DNA of 64,000 nucleotides from Noviherbaspirillum aerium (GCF_008929045.1 NZ_VFAH01000003.1:62001-126000), one strand, 5' to 3'. Counted from the first letter of the stretch, positions 38,181 to 48,000 are shown. Numbers and translations: made by a program. Notes: generated by a model from the sequence alone, not told the origin.

Positions 38181-38711
38181 ATGCCGCCTGTTACGATGCC
38201 CACTTCTTTGAACCCGCCCTCACTGAGACGTCGCCTTGCCAGCATGGTCTATGAAACCATGCTGCTGTTCGGGGTGGTGTTCGTTGCAGGATGGCTGTTC
38301 TCCACGCTGCTTGAACAGAAGCACGCACTCTATCTGCGCAACATGCTGCAGGACTGGCTGTTCGTCGTGATCTGCCTGTATTTTGTCTGGTTCTGGACTC
38401 ACGGCGGACAAACCCTCGCAATGAAAACCTGGCGTCTGAGGGTCGTCACAACGTCCGGTGATGCGCTCGGCTACAAAAGGGCGTTGGGCCGCTATCTTCT
38501 GTCATGGATGTGGATATTGCCCGGTCTTGCCGCAGCATGGGCGCTGAACGCAAAAACATGGATGCTGCTGGTGGTTCCCATGATCAACGTCGTTCTCTGG
38601 GCACTGACGGCTTATCTCGATCCGCAGCGGCAGTTTCTCCATGACAGGATCAGCGGCACGCGCATTGTGCGGGTGGCGGACAAGCCGGCACAAGTCGAGG
38701 CCGCCGCATAG
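38181..38711 (+). CDS. RDD family membrane protein
   Basis: A 176-residue inner membrane protein with three or four hydrophobic segments. The family's Arg and Asp residues are visible: the N-terminal LRRRLASMVYETMLLFGVVF, the central GQTLAMKTWRLRVV and the C-terminal DPQRQFLHDRISGTRIV. RDD proteins have been linked to transport of small molecules or ions, but no activity is certain. It is 10 bases behind the DUF3106 gene and is the last member of the sigma factor operon. No clear terminator follows. Confidence 0.85.
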   Translation: MPPVTMPTSLNPPSLRRRLASMVYETMLLFGVVFVAGWLFSTLLEQKHALYLRNMLQDWLFVVICLYFVWFWTHGGQTLAMKTWRLRVVTTSGDALGYKRALGRYLLSWMWILPGLAAAWALNAKTWMLLVVPMINVVLWALTAYLDPQRQFLHDRISGTRIVRVADKPAQVEAAA

Positions 38712-39009
38712 CCACGGGACTGCGTGCGGCGCGGCAGCATTCCCTGTCTGTCGCGATCCGTAATTTCCTCCTGCCACTCGTGCCACTCCTGCCGGGGAGC
38801 GCGTATCGACACTGTCTATCCGGTTGATGGCGGCTGCCAGACGCCGTCAACCGATATCATGCCGACAGAGCCGACCGCGGCATACCGCACGCTTCCGGTG
38901 AACTGGACGCATCGCCCGCATTACGCGCCAGCTTATTGACAAGATCAACCCAATGCGTCGCTCCATCCTCAAAACCGGCTCGTCATTCGCGAATTCGTTC
39001 TGTTAAGCC
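38712..39009. other. Intergenic region before the lipase-like gene
   Basis: About 300 bases. I see no gene, terminator or convincing promoter. Short plus-strand and minus-strand frames here are Arg/Ser-rich and look like shadows of GC-rich sequence. Confidence 0.4.
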
Positions 39010-39960
39010 ATGGTTGCACGCATCTGTAAATTCATTCTCCTCGTTCAGTTTATCGCGATCATTGCGATTGCCGGATGTCTGGCCGGCATACTGCACTGGA
39101 GCTGGCCGGCCGCTTTGCTCTTCGCATTTTGCTTCGCACTGGCGGTTCGCTTCGTGATCGCGGCAAACAATTTCCGGCTTGCCGCTCGTACGCGCAGCAA
39201 GCTTCCGGAACGATATCGGATCGGACCGCTCGCCTTCTGCCGCCTGCTGCTGGGCGAATACCGCGCCACCATGCTGAGTTCGTCATGGAGCATGCCGTTC
39301 AGGCGCTTCTGGCGGCGCATGCCGGTACAGCCGCGGGGATTGCCGGTCCTGCTCGTTCATGGCTATGGATGCAACAGCGGTTACTGGCATGGCATGAGCA
39401 AGGCATTGTTCAATGCGCACATTGCGCACCAGGCAATTGACATGGAGCCCATCGTCTGCAGCATCGATGAGTACGCCGCACTCATTCATGATGCGATCGA
39501 AGCATTGTGCCGCGATACCGGGCATACCCAGGTGGTGGTTGTGGGCCATAGCATGGGAGGACTGGCGGTGCGGGCCTATATGCGCGCTCATGGCCAGCGC
39601 CGAATCGCCAGGGCGGTTACGCTGGGCACACCGCACCACGGCACTGCCCTGGCGCATTTCGGGATCGGCCTCAACACGCAGCAGATGTGCTGGACTGCCG
39701 CCGAGCAGGGAGGCGTGGCAAGCGACTGGCTGCGCCAACTGGCCGCAGGAGAAGGCGAACGCATTTACCGACTGTTCGTTTCCATCTACTCGCATCACGA
39801 CAACATCATCTCGCCGCAAACCTCGTCGCGTCTCGAAGGCGCCGTCAATATCGAGTTTCATGCGATCGGTCATGTCGCCCTCGCCCTTGATCCCCGCGTC
39901 CAGGCAACGGTAGTTCGCGAAATCCTCGCCGTCCCCGGCCTTCAGCAAAGTACGGCATAG
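39010..39960 (+). CDS. Alpha/beta hydrolase, lipase-like, membrane anchored
   Basis: A 316-residue protein. Two hydrophobic segments at the N-terminus (about 5-28 and 32-51) suggest an inner membrane anchor, with the hydrolase domain from about residue 110. The oxyanion turn is VLLVHGYGCNSGYW (His117-Gly118). The nucleophile elbow is GHSMGG with Ser181. The likely acid is the Asp in YSHHDNIIS and the likely base is the His in IGHVALALDP. The LGTPHHGTAL segment is typical of lipases and PGAP1-like acyl hydrolases. The substrate is unknown, with lipid ester or acyl chain likely. It has no clear operon partner. Confidence 0.85.
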   Translation: MVARICKFILLVQFIAIIAIAGCLAGILHWSWPAALLFAFCFALAVRFVIAANNFRLAARTRSKLPERYRIGPLAFCRLLLGEYRATMLSSSWSMPFRRFWRRMPVQPRGLPVLLVHGYGCNSGYWHGMSKALFNAHIAHQAIDMEPIVCSIDEYAALIHDAIEALCRDTGHTQVVVVGHSMGGLAVRAYMRAHGQRRIARAVTLGTPHHGTALAHFGIGLNTQQMCWTAAEQGGVASDWLRQLAAGEGERIYRLFVSIYSHHDNIISPQTSSRLEGAVNIEFHAIGHVALALDPRVQATVVREILAVPGLQQSTA

Positions 39961-40150
39961 CCTCGATGGCGGCGCGCCCCGCCGCCCTCCTGCGGCAGGC
40001 AATGAGCTGCCCCTGCAGGAAGTCGGGCTTCGGCACCGGAACTTTTCCGGCTTTCCGAAAACAGAATGACAAGACGCGATCACCGCCAACGCAGCGGTAG
40101 CTTCAATGCCGCGCGGAACCTATTCATTGCCTCACCACAAGGAGTTACAC

Positions 40151-40618
40151 ATGAAGCGTTCGATCGCTGCCATCGCATCCGGTATCGTCCTGTCGTTTGG
40201 AAATACGTCATACGCCTCGGACCTGGTGGAGACCGCCTCCACCGGCGCCACGTTCAAGACCTTCATCGCTGCGGCTCAGACCGCCGGCCTGGCGAACACG
40301 CTGAAAAATTCCGGCCCCTATACGGTATTCGCGCCAACCGATTCGGCATTCAACAAGCTTCCGCCCGACACCTTGCGGACCCTGATGAAAGACAAGGAAA
40401 AGCTGGCTGAACTGGTGAGCTATCACATCGTTCCCGGCAAGATCACGGTTGCCGATGTCAAGCCGGGCAAGGTAAAGACCGTGCAAGGCGAAGAAGTGAC
40501 ATTGACCTCCGACAACGGCAAGGTGACGATAGACAATGCCAACGTGATCCAGAGCGACATGATGGCGGACAACGGCGTCATCCATGAGATCGATACGGTC
40601 ATCCTTCCAAAGAAGTGA
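40151..40618 (+). CDS. Fasciclin (FAS1) domain secreted protein
   Basis: A 155-residue protein with a signal peptide (MKRSIAAIASGIVLSFGNTS, cut near YAS-D at 22-23) and one complete FAS1 domain. The H1 and H2 boxes are clear: FKTFIAAAQTAGLANTLKNS, GPYTVFAPTDSAFNKLP, then SYHIVPGKITVADV and NGVIHEIDTVILPK. Such small bacterial FAS1 proteins are exported and are often linked to adhesion or stress. The ATG at 40151 has a strong AAGGAG ribosome binding site at 40138-40143. It is a monocistronic plus-strand gene. No terminator was seen. Confidence 0.92.
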   Translation: MKRSIAAIASGIVLSFGNTSYASDLVETASTGATFKTFIAAAQTAGLANTLKNSGPYTVFAPTDSAFNKLPPDTLRTLMKDKEKLAELVSYHIVPGKITVADVKPGKVKTVQGEEVTLTSDNGKVTIDNANVIQSDMMADNGVIHEIDTVILPKK

Positions 40619-40828
40619 GCCCCTGAAGCGCTGCGCCGCAAACCGTCGGCGGTAGAGCCGCTGCTTCCGCGATCCTGGCCATTCCGCGTCCCGGATTTCT
40701 CCCGCTCCCTCTCCCGGATGCCAAGCGGCACCAGGGCATCGCGACTTCCGGGCCGGCTGCTTATCCGGAAGGCATCAACGGTGTTATCCTTGCCGCGAAA
40801 TGAACACAGGAAATGGGAGCCAGCGCTC

Positions 40829-41494
40829 ATGCAACCAAAAGCCCCTCGACGCACGCGTGAGCGGATCCTCGAACTGTCCTTGCGGCTCTTCAACGACTTC
40901 GGGGAACCGAACATCACCACGACCGTGATTGCCGAGGAAATGGAGATTTCGCCCGGCAATCTGTACTACCATTTCCGCAACAAGGATGACATTGTCAATT
41001 CCCTGTTTGCCCAGTTCGAAACCGAGATCAGCCGCATGCTGGCCGTGCCGGCCGACCGCCGCCCGACCGTGGAAGATGTGTGGCAGTACCTGCACCTGAT
41101 GTTCGAACTGGTCTGGCGCTATCGGTTCTTCTATCGCGACCTGAGCGATCTGCTGTCGCGCAACCGCAAGCTCGAACTGCATTTCAAGCAGATACTGACG
41201 CACGAGATCCAGGTTGCCCAGCAATTGTGCACCGGCTTGCGCGCGGACCAGGCGCTTGAGGCCACGGACCGGGAAATCGAGACCCTGGCGACCAACATGG
41301 TCGTGGTGGCCACTTACTGGCTCTCCTATGAATACGTGCGCAATCCTCGCAAGTACACCGAACAGGAAGTCATGGCGGAAGCCCTGGCGCGGGGCTGCTA
41401 CCAGGTCCTGTCGCAAATCGTTCCCTATCTGCGCGGCGAAACCCGCGTCATGTTCAACAGGCTCGCTGACGAATATCTGCAGAAGCTGAAGTAG
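40829..41494 (+). CDS. TetR family transcription regulator
   Basis: A 221-residue repressor-type protein. The N-terminal helix-turn-helix is clear (RRTRERILELSLRLFNDFGE, then TTTVIAEEMEISPGNLYYHF and RNKDDIVNSLF). The C-terminal ligand domain is all helical and is of a type often listed as a separate TetR C-terminal family. The ATG is at 40829. The frame is open further up to 40718 but without a plausible start. Target and ligand are unknown. Neighbours are the fasciclin gene upstream and the LOG-family gene downstream. Confidence 0.9.
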   Translation: MQPKAPRRTRERILELSLRLFNDFGEPNITTTVIAEEMEISPGNLYYHFRNKDDIVNSLFAQFETEISRMLAVPADRRPTVEDVWQYLHLMFELVWRYRFFYRDLSDLLSRNRKLELHFKQILTHEIQVAQQLCTGLRADQALEATDREIETLATNMVVVATYWLSYEYVRNPRKYTEQEVMAEALARGCYQVLSQIVPYLRGETRVMFNRLADEYLQKLK

Positions 41495-41648
41495 GCGGCT
41501 GCGGCGCACTCCCGCCATGGCCGCAGCCGCATGGCGCTTTCCGTCAACGGACCCGCATCGCCAACGCGACTCCCGGTATACTCGGATTCCCGTTGATTTT
41601 TCCTGTATTGCTCCGCCACGCGCGGCGCATCTGATAGCCCTGGCCTCT

Positions 41649-42242
41649 ATGAAATCAATTTGTATCTATTGCGGTTCATCCGTTGGCGCTTCCCCCGTGT
41701 ACGCGGACGGCGCCCGCCTGCTCGCCAGGACCATGGTCGACAATAATATCGCCCTGGTCTACGGCGGCGGCAATGTCGGCCTGATGGGCGTGATCGCGGA
41801 CGAAGTGCTGCGTCTTGGCGGCGAAGCAACCGGCGTCATTCCCAAGGCGCTGATGGACAAGGAAGTCGGCCATGGCGGACTGACGCGCCTGCATATCGTC
41901 AAGGACATGCACGAGCGCAAGGCGCTGATGGCGGAGCTGTCGGCGGGATTCATCGCCATGCCCGGTGGTATCGGCACCCTCGAAGAACTGTTCGAAGTCT
42001 TTACCTGGGCACAGCTCGGTTTTCATGAGAAGCCGATCGGCCTGCTGAACGTCAATGGCTTTTACAATGGCCTGATCGGCTTCCTCGATCATGTGATCAA
42101 CGAACGCTTCCTGCGCCGCGAGCAAGCCGAGCTGCTCGTTCATGCGGAGGAACCGGCCGCCCTGGTCGAGATGCTGAAAAACCATCGTCCGCAGCGGCAT
42201 GCGAAAACCTTCGACAGGGTTACCGCCGGCAAGATCATTTAG
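41649..42242 (+). CDS. LOG family protein (cytokinin riboside phosphoribohydrolase type)
   Basis: A 197-residue protein of the LOG/TIGR00730 Rossmann family. The motif PGGIGTLEE at 105-113 is perfect, together with YGGGNVGLMG (38-47). LOG enzymes release the base from nucleoside 5'-monophosphates, cytokinin forms in plant-linked bacteria, and act in nucleotide turnover elsewhere. The once-used label lysine decarboxylase for this family is wrong. The ATG at 41649 begins MKSICIYCGSSVG, the family's usual start. Plant hormone production cannot be concluded from this gene alone. Confidence 0.92.
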   Translation: MKSICIYCGSSVGASPVYADGARLLARTMVDNNIALVYGGGNVGLMGVIADEVLRLGGEATGVIPKALMDKEVGHGGLTRLHIVKDMHERKALMAELSAGFIAMPGGIGTLEELFEVFTWAQLGFHEKPIGLLNVNGFYNGLIGFLDHVINERFLRREQAELLVHAEEPAALVEMLKNHRPQRHAKTFDRVTAGKII

Positions 42243-42343
42243 CCCGAACTCGGCTCTGTTCCGCAAGGAAGACGTGGCATTCGCTCCTCCCTCCCGGATA
42301 TCGGCCTCGGACGGCAGAGCCTGAACGGCGCGCCTGATCGCCG

Positions 42344-43585
42344 TCAGGCATCGAGGGCTTGCCGGAAATCGTCGAGCAGGTCTTCGGTATCCTCGATGCC
42401 GACCGACACGCGGATCAGCGATTCGGCGATGCCCATGCTGGCACGCCTCTCCGGGCCCATCTCATAAAAGATGGTGTGGGCGACCGGGATGACCAGCGTC
42501 CGCGTGTCGCCGAGATTACTCGCCGGGATGCCAAGCTTTAGGCGGTTCAGGTAATCGAAACAGTCGATGCCTTCCTTGAGCTCGAAGCTGAACAGGCTGC
42601 CGTAGCCGGAAAACAGTTCGCTCGCGATGGCGTGCTGCGGATGGGATGCCAGGCCAGGATAATAGACCGCCGCAACACGCTCGTCGGCTTCCAGCATGCG
42701 CGCCAGCGCAAGCGCATTCGCGCATTCGCGCTCCAGGCGCAAAGCCATGGTTTCAGAACCGACCGCAATATGGTGCGCGGCTTCCGGCCCGAGCGTGCCG
42801 CCGAAATCGCGCAGGCTCTTCGCACGGATCTGAGCCATGCCCCACTGGCTCGGCGTGTACTTCTTGTAGGTTTCAATGATGTTTGGGAACCTGGTCCAGT
42901 CATAGAGTCCGGTGTCGGTCAGGCTCCCGCCCAGCGCATTGCCATGGCCACCGATTGACTTGGTCAGCGCATTGACGACCAGACCCGCGCCTACCATCTT
43001 CGGCCGGAATAGATAAGGCGACGTCATCGTGTTGTCGACCACATAGAGGATGCCGCGGTCCCGGCACAGCTGACCGATGCGCTTGAGATCGGCGATCTGG
43101 GTGCGGGGATTGGCGATCGTCTCCACAAATACGATGCGGGTCGATGGCGTCAGCGCCGCCTCGACATTCTTCACATCGGTCGCATCGACCATGGAAACCT
43201 TGACGCCCTGGCCGTTCACCGTCTGCCACAGGCTGTTGGTGTTCCCGAACAGGAAAGCCGAGGACACGACATGGTCGCCTTCACGCAGCAAGGCCTGGGC
43301 CACCGCGCCGATAGCCGCCATGCCGGTTGAAAAGCAGATCGTGGCCAGCCCCTGCTCCATCTTGGTGACCTTGTCTTCCAGCGCCGCCACCGTGGGATTA
43401 CCCTGGCGGCCATAGCGGTATCCGGGCTGCTTGCCCTGGAAGACTTCGGCCAGCTGGCGCGCATCGCGGTAACCGTAAGTAACCGAGGTGTGGATCGGCT
43501 TGTGCAGTGAGCCGTGTTCGATCGGCTTCTGGCGATCGCTATGCAGGATGCTGGTGGTGAAACCGTATTTTTTTGTGTCGGTCAT
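42344..43585 (-). CDS. metZ: O-succinylhomoserine sulfhydrylase (PLP enzyme)
   Basis: MetZ makes homocysteine directly from O-succinylhomoserine and sulfide, or from a close acylhomoserine. The 413-residue product is a Cys/Met metabolism PLP enzyme. The Schiff base lysine is Lys209 in NALTKSIGGHGNALGG, and the cofactor Tyr/Arg pair is in YRYGRQGNPT. The ATG at 43583-43585 begins MTDTKKYGF. A longer frame reaches an ATG at 43657 and would add 24 residues. Between the two ATGs there is a terminator-like hairpin. In related genomes metZ follows purF directly. Here a signalling block separates them. Confidence 0.93.
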   Translation of the reverse strand: MTDTKKYGFTTSILHSDRQKPIEHGSLHKPIHTSVTYGYRDARQLAEVFQGKQPGYRYGRQGNPTVAALEDKVTKMEQGLATICFSTGMAAIGAVAQALLREGDHVVSSAFLFGNTNSLWQTVNGQGVKVSMVDATDVKNVEAALTPSTRIVFVETIANPRTQIADLKRIGQLCRDRGILYVVDNTMTSPYLFRPKMVGAGLVVNALTKSIGGHGNALGGSLTDTGLYDWTRFPNIIETYKKYTPSQWGMAQIRAKSLRDFGGTLGPEAAHHIAVGSETMALRLERECANALALARMLEADERVAAVYYPGLASHPQHAIASELFSGYGSLFSFELKEGIDCFDYLNRLKLGIPASNLGDTRTLVIPVAHTIFYEMGPERRASMGIAESLIRVSVGIEDTEDLLDDFRQALDA

Positions 43586-43991
43586 GGCGTAAAAAAACCC
43601 GCTTGGCTTGCGCAAAAACGGGTCGGAACACAAAACCGTTTTAGCAGCATTTGTCATGGGACTCTACCCGGGCGCCCGCAATCAGAACAAATCGGCGCAG
43701 ACCCGTATCGTAACGTAAAAAGTAATGAACGCAAAATGGCAAGTGCAGGTCAGTGCGTGAGCGGCATTCCGATGCCTGTTCGGCTCGCTCCATGAAACAA
43801 ATCGGGCTTGTTTTCCGGCCGGAGCGGAAGAGGTGTTTTGCAGTTAATTGTTACGTTCAAAATATTTTTTTGCACTATTTTTATAACAAGTGATCGTAGT
43901 CAAACGGCAGCGATTTTCTGTCACGCATTTGTCTTCAGCCGGTAGCATTGCCCGGGGTCTCACTACTCGAAAAGATTGCAAATTTTTGCCG
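43586..43991. other. Divergent region between metZ and the PAS gene
   Basis: About 400 bases. On the minus strand, 43591-43625 contain ACCCG...CGGGT followed by seven T directly before the metZ start, a short-stem terminator-like structure. 43840-43890 is a very AT-rich tract (for example AATATTTTTTTGC and TTTTTATAAC), unlike the GC-rich surroundings, and probably holds the plus-strand promoter of the signalling block. I saw no match to SAM-II or SAH riboswitch cores, judged by eye only. Confidence 0.45.
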
Positions 43992-44579
43992 ATGGATTTC
44001 AATGAACTGGTGTTGCAAGAAATTCTGGACGCGGTCGTCGTTCTGACACCCGAGGGGAGAATTGCACATTGGACAAAGGCTACCCAACAGGTATGCGGCT
44101 ATGGCAGCATGGAAGCAAGCGGACAACGGCTGCATGAGTTGCTCATGCCGCAGGAGCTTCATGACGGGCAATTGCATTCACTGGCATTGCTGAAACCGGC
44201 CGGCGGATACTGCTACGAGCCGGTGCGCAGGACCAGGAGCGTCGCTTTCATTCACGTCGACATTCCAAGCAAGGCGGTTCATGCGGACAACGGCGCGTTC
44301 GCTTATGTATTGAGCAGCCAGAAAGACGTCACGGAACTGAAGGTCAGGCGCGACGCCACATTACTTGAAGCAAAATTCCATGACCTGCTGGATTGCATGC
44401 CGGACGGGATGCCGGCCCGCTGCCAGCTGCACGACCGGATCCATGGGCACCATGATCTGCATGGACCGCATGCATCGCATTGCGGCGATTGGTTCAGGCT
44501 CCATCCCGATGAACCGCAGCAGACCTGCGGCGATTCTCGCGACGCCTGTCCGGCATCTGGCATGGAGTCGTCTGATTGA
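43992..44579 (+). CDS. PAS domain protein, probably truncated sensor
   Basis: A 195-residue product. Residues 1-110 are a normal PAS domain with a PAC end (LQEILDAVVVLTPEGRIAHW, later YVLSSQKDVTELKVRR). A second PAS begins (KFHDLLDCMPDGM, near 125-137) but then breaks off into a His- and Arg-rich run that resembles no domain and reads like frame-shifted or rearranged sequence to the stop. No kinase, GGDEF or other output domain follows. The start is uncertain: ATG at 43992 or GTG at 43890, neither with a ribosome binding site. I read it as the remnant of a larger sensor, together with the receiver fragment that follows. It could also be a small stand-alone PAS protein. Confidence 0.55.
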   Translation: MDFNELVLQEILDAVVVLTPEGRIAHWTKATQQVCGYGSMEASGQRLHELLMPQELHDGQLHSLALLKPAGGYCYEPVRRTRSVAFIHVDIPSKAVHADNGAFAYVLSSQKDVTELKVRRDATLLEAKFHDLLDCMPDGMPARCQLHDRIHGHHDLHGPHASHCGDWFRLHPDEPQQTCGDSRDACPASGMESSD

Positions 44580-44992
44580 ACAACTGCATCCCTGACATCG
44601 ACGACAACCCTGCCAGCATGGGACTGACGGTCTATCTGCCCAACGCAGTTGGAAACCAGGCCATGACCGCGCACGACGGCCTGAGCAGCCTGGCAGACGC
44701 ACGGCGCGAACGCCCGGACCCGATCATCTGCAACGTTCAACCTCCCGGGTTGAATGGCTATGGCGTGATTGCCATACTCAAGTCGGAGGGAACCCTGGCT
44801 TCGATCCTCGCCATTGCGGTGACTGCGCTAGCCATGGCGGAAGACCTGCAGAAACCGCCGGCCGCCCGATTCGACGGCTATGTCAGCAAACCGGTCGAGC
44901 CGGAGCGCCTTGTCGACGCAATCGAACAGTTCCTGAAATCCTCGCATGCCGGCAGCCCGCAGCCAGCCCGGGCACCGAACATCCCACAGTAA
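44576..44992 (+). CDS. Degenerate receiver domain protein
   Basis: A 138-residue product that opens with TTG directly behind an in-frame stop codon and overlaps the PAS gene by four bases. It follows the receiver pattern (acidic DIDDNPAS, then RRERPDPIICNVQPPGLNGY, AIAVTALAMAEDL and FDGYVSKPVEPERLVDAIEQ), but the phospho-acceptor Asp is replaced by Asn (ICNVQ where ICDVQ is usual). The first beta strand is incomplete. The domain is of the kind found at the C-terminus of hybrid histidine kinases. It cannot be phosphorylated normally. It may be a decayed piece of a hybrid kinase whose catalytic part was lost. The next gene begins 16 bases later with a perfect ribosome binding site. Confidence 0.55.
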   Translation: MNNCIPDIDDNPASMGLTVYLPNAVGNQAMTAHDGLSSLADARRERPDPIICNVQPPGLNGYGVIAILKSEGTLASILAIAVTALAMAEDLQKPPAARFDGYVSKPVEPERLVDAIEQFLKSSHAGSPQPARAPNIPQ

Positions 44993-45007
44993 CGCAAAGG
45001 AGGCAAA

Positions 45008-48000
45008 ATGGCGACCATACTGATCGTTGACGATCATGTTTTGAACCGGCAGTTTCTCATGGTCCTCCTCGGTTACAGTGGTCACCGGCTGCTCGAAGCC
45101 GCCAGCGGCGCCGAGGCACTGGAGCAGGCCGCGAAGGGCCGGCCCGACCTGGTGATTACCGACATCCTCATGCCGAACATGGACGGCTATGAATTCGTCA
45201 CCCGGCTGCGTGCAATGCCTTCGGTCGCCGCAACGCCGGTCATCTTCTATACGGCGGCCCACCACGATCGGGAAGCCAGCCTCGTGGCGATGTCCTGCGG
45301 CGTGCGCTGGATTCTGCCCAAGCCTTCCGATCCGGAGCTGATCCTGAAGACGGTCCAGGAGGCACTCGGCCAGACGGCTCACAACCTACCGGCGGCGCTT
45401 GCGGGCCCGGCGCCGGTCGAACCGGCTCACCGCTCCGGACTGGATGACCAGCTGTCGGAATACCTGGTCGAGCTGGAAGCCAGCAGCACCCTGATGTCGG
45501 AAATTGCGCTGGAAGGACAAGCCCGGGGTGACTCGGGATCGGCAGAGCTGCAGCACATCGCCCAGCGGCTTGCCAATGCGCTGTCGAGCCTGCAGGGAGT
45601 CAGCCTGCGATTGACCGCACTGATCGAGCTCGGCATCGAGCTGACCGCGGAACGGGCCCCCCGGCGCCTGCTGGAGATCAGCTGCCGCGTGGTCAGGGAC
45701 ATCTGCGTTGCCCGCTATTCCGCGATCGGCATCCTCGCAAAGGACCGCCGCCGGCTTGAGCATTTCATGACGTGCGGATTGGATGAAAACGCCGTCGCGC
45801 AGCTGGCGCTGCCTGTGCCGGACGCGGGAATTCTTGGCAAGGTGCTTGCGCGGCGGGCGCCCTGCCGCATAAGCAATCCGGATGGTGTTCCCGAGCGGCT
45901 TGGACTGCCCTCCGGCCATCCACCGGTGCATTCCATCCTGGCAGTGCCGGTGGCATCACAGGAAAAAACCTACGGATGGCTCTACCTGGCCAACAAGCTC
46001 GGCGCGGCGGAATTCACCGAGGTCGATGAGCGGGCTGCTGCGACGGTAGCCGCGCAGCTCGCCGTGGTCTATGACAACCTCATCCTTTACAGCGAAATCG
46101 AACACCAGCATGCGCTTCTGAAAAAGGAGGTCAGCGACCGCAAGCAGGCACAGGAAGCCCTGCGCCGCACCTTGCGCGCGCGCACCGTGATGGCTGAATG
46201 CAACCATGTGATGGTGCATGCCAGGGATGAGCGTACCTTGCTGCAGGATATGTGCCGCACGGTGGTCGAGGCCGGCAGGTATCAGATGGCATGGATCGGC
46301 TATACCGGCGAGGATGGCACGCTCACGCCGGTGGCTCATGCCGGATCCGTACCGGGGATGGACGGCATCGAGCTTGAGCATGCAAGCCGATTCGCCTCCG
46401 GCACTGTTTCCAATGTCGCGTCGGCGCTGGTCGACCGGCATGCGCGTCCATGGGTCGTGATCGACATGACGGGTACCGACGGCGCGGTCGATACCTTGCC
46501 CGAACCGGCTGCCGTGTCGCTGCCGCTCAAGCATCAGGAGCAATTGTTCGGCGTGCTGACGATTTACGAACAGGACGCCGGCGCCTTCGACAGCGAGCAG
46601 ATTGCGATGCTGGAGGAACTGGCGGATGACATTTCCTACGGCGTCGCCAGCCTGCGCACCAAGCGGGCGCGTGAAAAGGCCGAGACCGATCTGCGGGTGA
46701 CGGAGGAAAAGCTGTCCAGCATCCTGGATTCGATCGACAACGTGGTCTGGTCGGCAACCGACAGAGGTTTCATTTATCTCAACTCCATCGTCGAAAATCT
46801 GTATGGGAGGCCGATAGAGGATTTCTTCCGCGACCGCGATCTATGGTTCGAGTCCGTGCATCCCGAAGACCGGGCCGCAATGCGTGCCGGCCATGCCCGG
46901 CTTGCGCATACCGCCAACCTGACGCATGAGTACCGCATCGTTCGTCCGGACAACACCATACGCTGGGTCGAGGAACGCGCGCGGGCGATCCGCGACGAAC
47001 GCGGCCGGCTCCTGCGCTACGACGGCATTGCCATCGATATCAGCGAACGCAAGCAATACGAGGCGCGCATCGAATACCTGGCCGACCATGATGCGCTGAC
47101 GTCGCTGGCCAACCGCAATCTGCTCGGTGACCGCATTACGCAGGCCATGGCTCACGCGCGGCGCAATGCGCAGATGCTCGCCCTCCTCTTCCTCGACCTG
47201 GACCGCTTCAAGAGCGTCAACGACAGTCTCGGCCACATGCTCGGCGATAACCTGCTGCTGGAAGTATCGAACCGGCTGCGGCAGGTGGTGCGCGAAGGCG
47301 ATACGGTGGCGCGCCAGGGCGGAGACGAATTCATCATCCTGCTCACCGATATCCAGCGACCGCAGGATGTGGCGGCCGTGGCACAGAAGATTTTCGACGT
47401 GTTCGAAAAGCCGTTCCTAGTCAAGAACCATGAATTGTTCATTACCACCAGCATAGGCGCGACGCTGTATCCGGACGACGGCGAAGATATCCAGACCCTG
47501 TTGCGCAACGCCGACACGGCCATGTACCGGGCCAAGGAAGAACAAGGCAACGCCTTCCAGTTCTATTCGGCCGAGATGAGTGTGCGCGCCCTCGAACGCG
47601 CCTCTCTGGAAAGAGCCCTGCGCCGCGCCCTTGAGCGAAACGAGTTCGAGCTGTTCTACCAGCCCAAGGTCGATGTACCCTCCGGCCGCATCATTGGCGC
47701 CGAAGCACTGATTCGCTGGCACCATCCCGACATGGGGCTGGTGCCGCCCACCCGCTTCATTCCCATGGCAGAGGAAATCGGACTCATTGTCCCGATCGGC
47801 AACTGGGTCATCCAGACCGCATGCGCACAAAACCGCGCCTGGCAGGATGCCGGGTTGCCTCCGATCAGCATCTCGGTCAACCTGTCGGCTCGCCAGTTCA
47901 ATCAGGAGGGATTGGTGCAATCGGTTGCCGACGCGCTCGACAGCATGGGGCTCGAAGCGCACCACCTTGAACTTGAGCTGACCGAAAGCATCGTGATGAA

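Noticed and set aside
38724-38939. 71-codon plus-strand ORF between the RDD and lipase-like genes
   Set aside because: Cys/Ser/Arg-rich, no ribosome binding site and no recognisable features.
41649-42242. Lysine decarboxylase annotation for the LOG gene
   Set aside because: PGGIGTLEE is the LOG phosphoribohydrolase motif; the decarboxylase label is a historical error for this family.
43586-43720. Possible SAM riboswitch upstream of metZ
   Set aside because: No match by eye to the SAM-II or SAH core; only a short-stem hairpin with a T-run is present. A covariance model search would be decisive.
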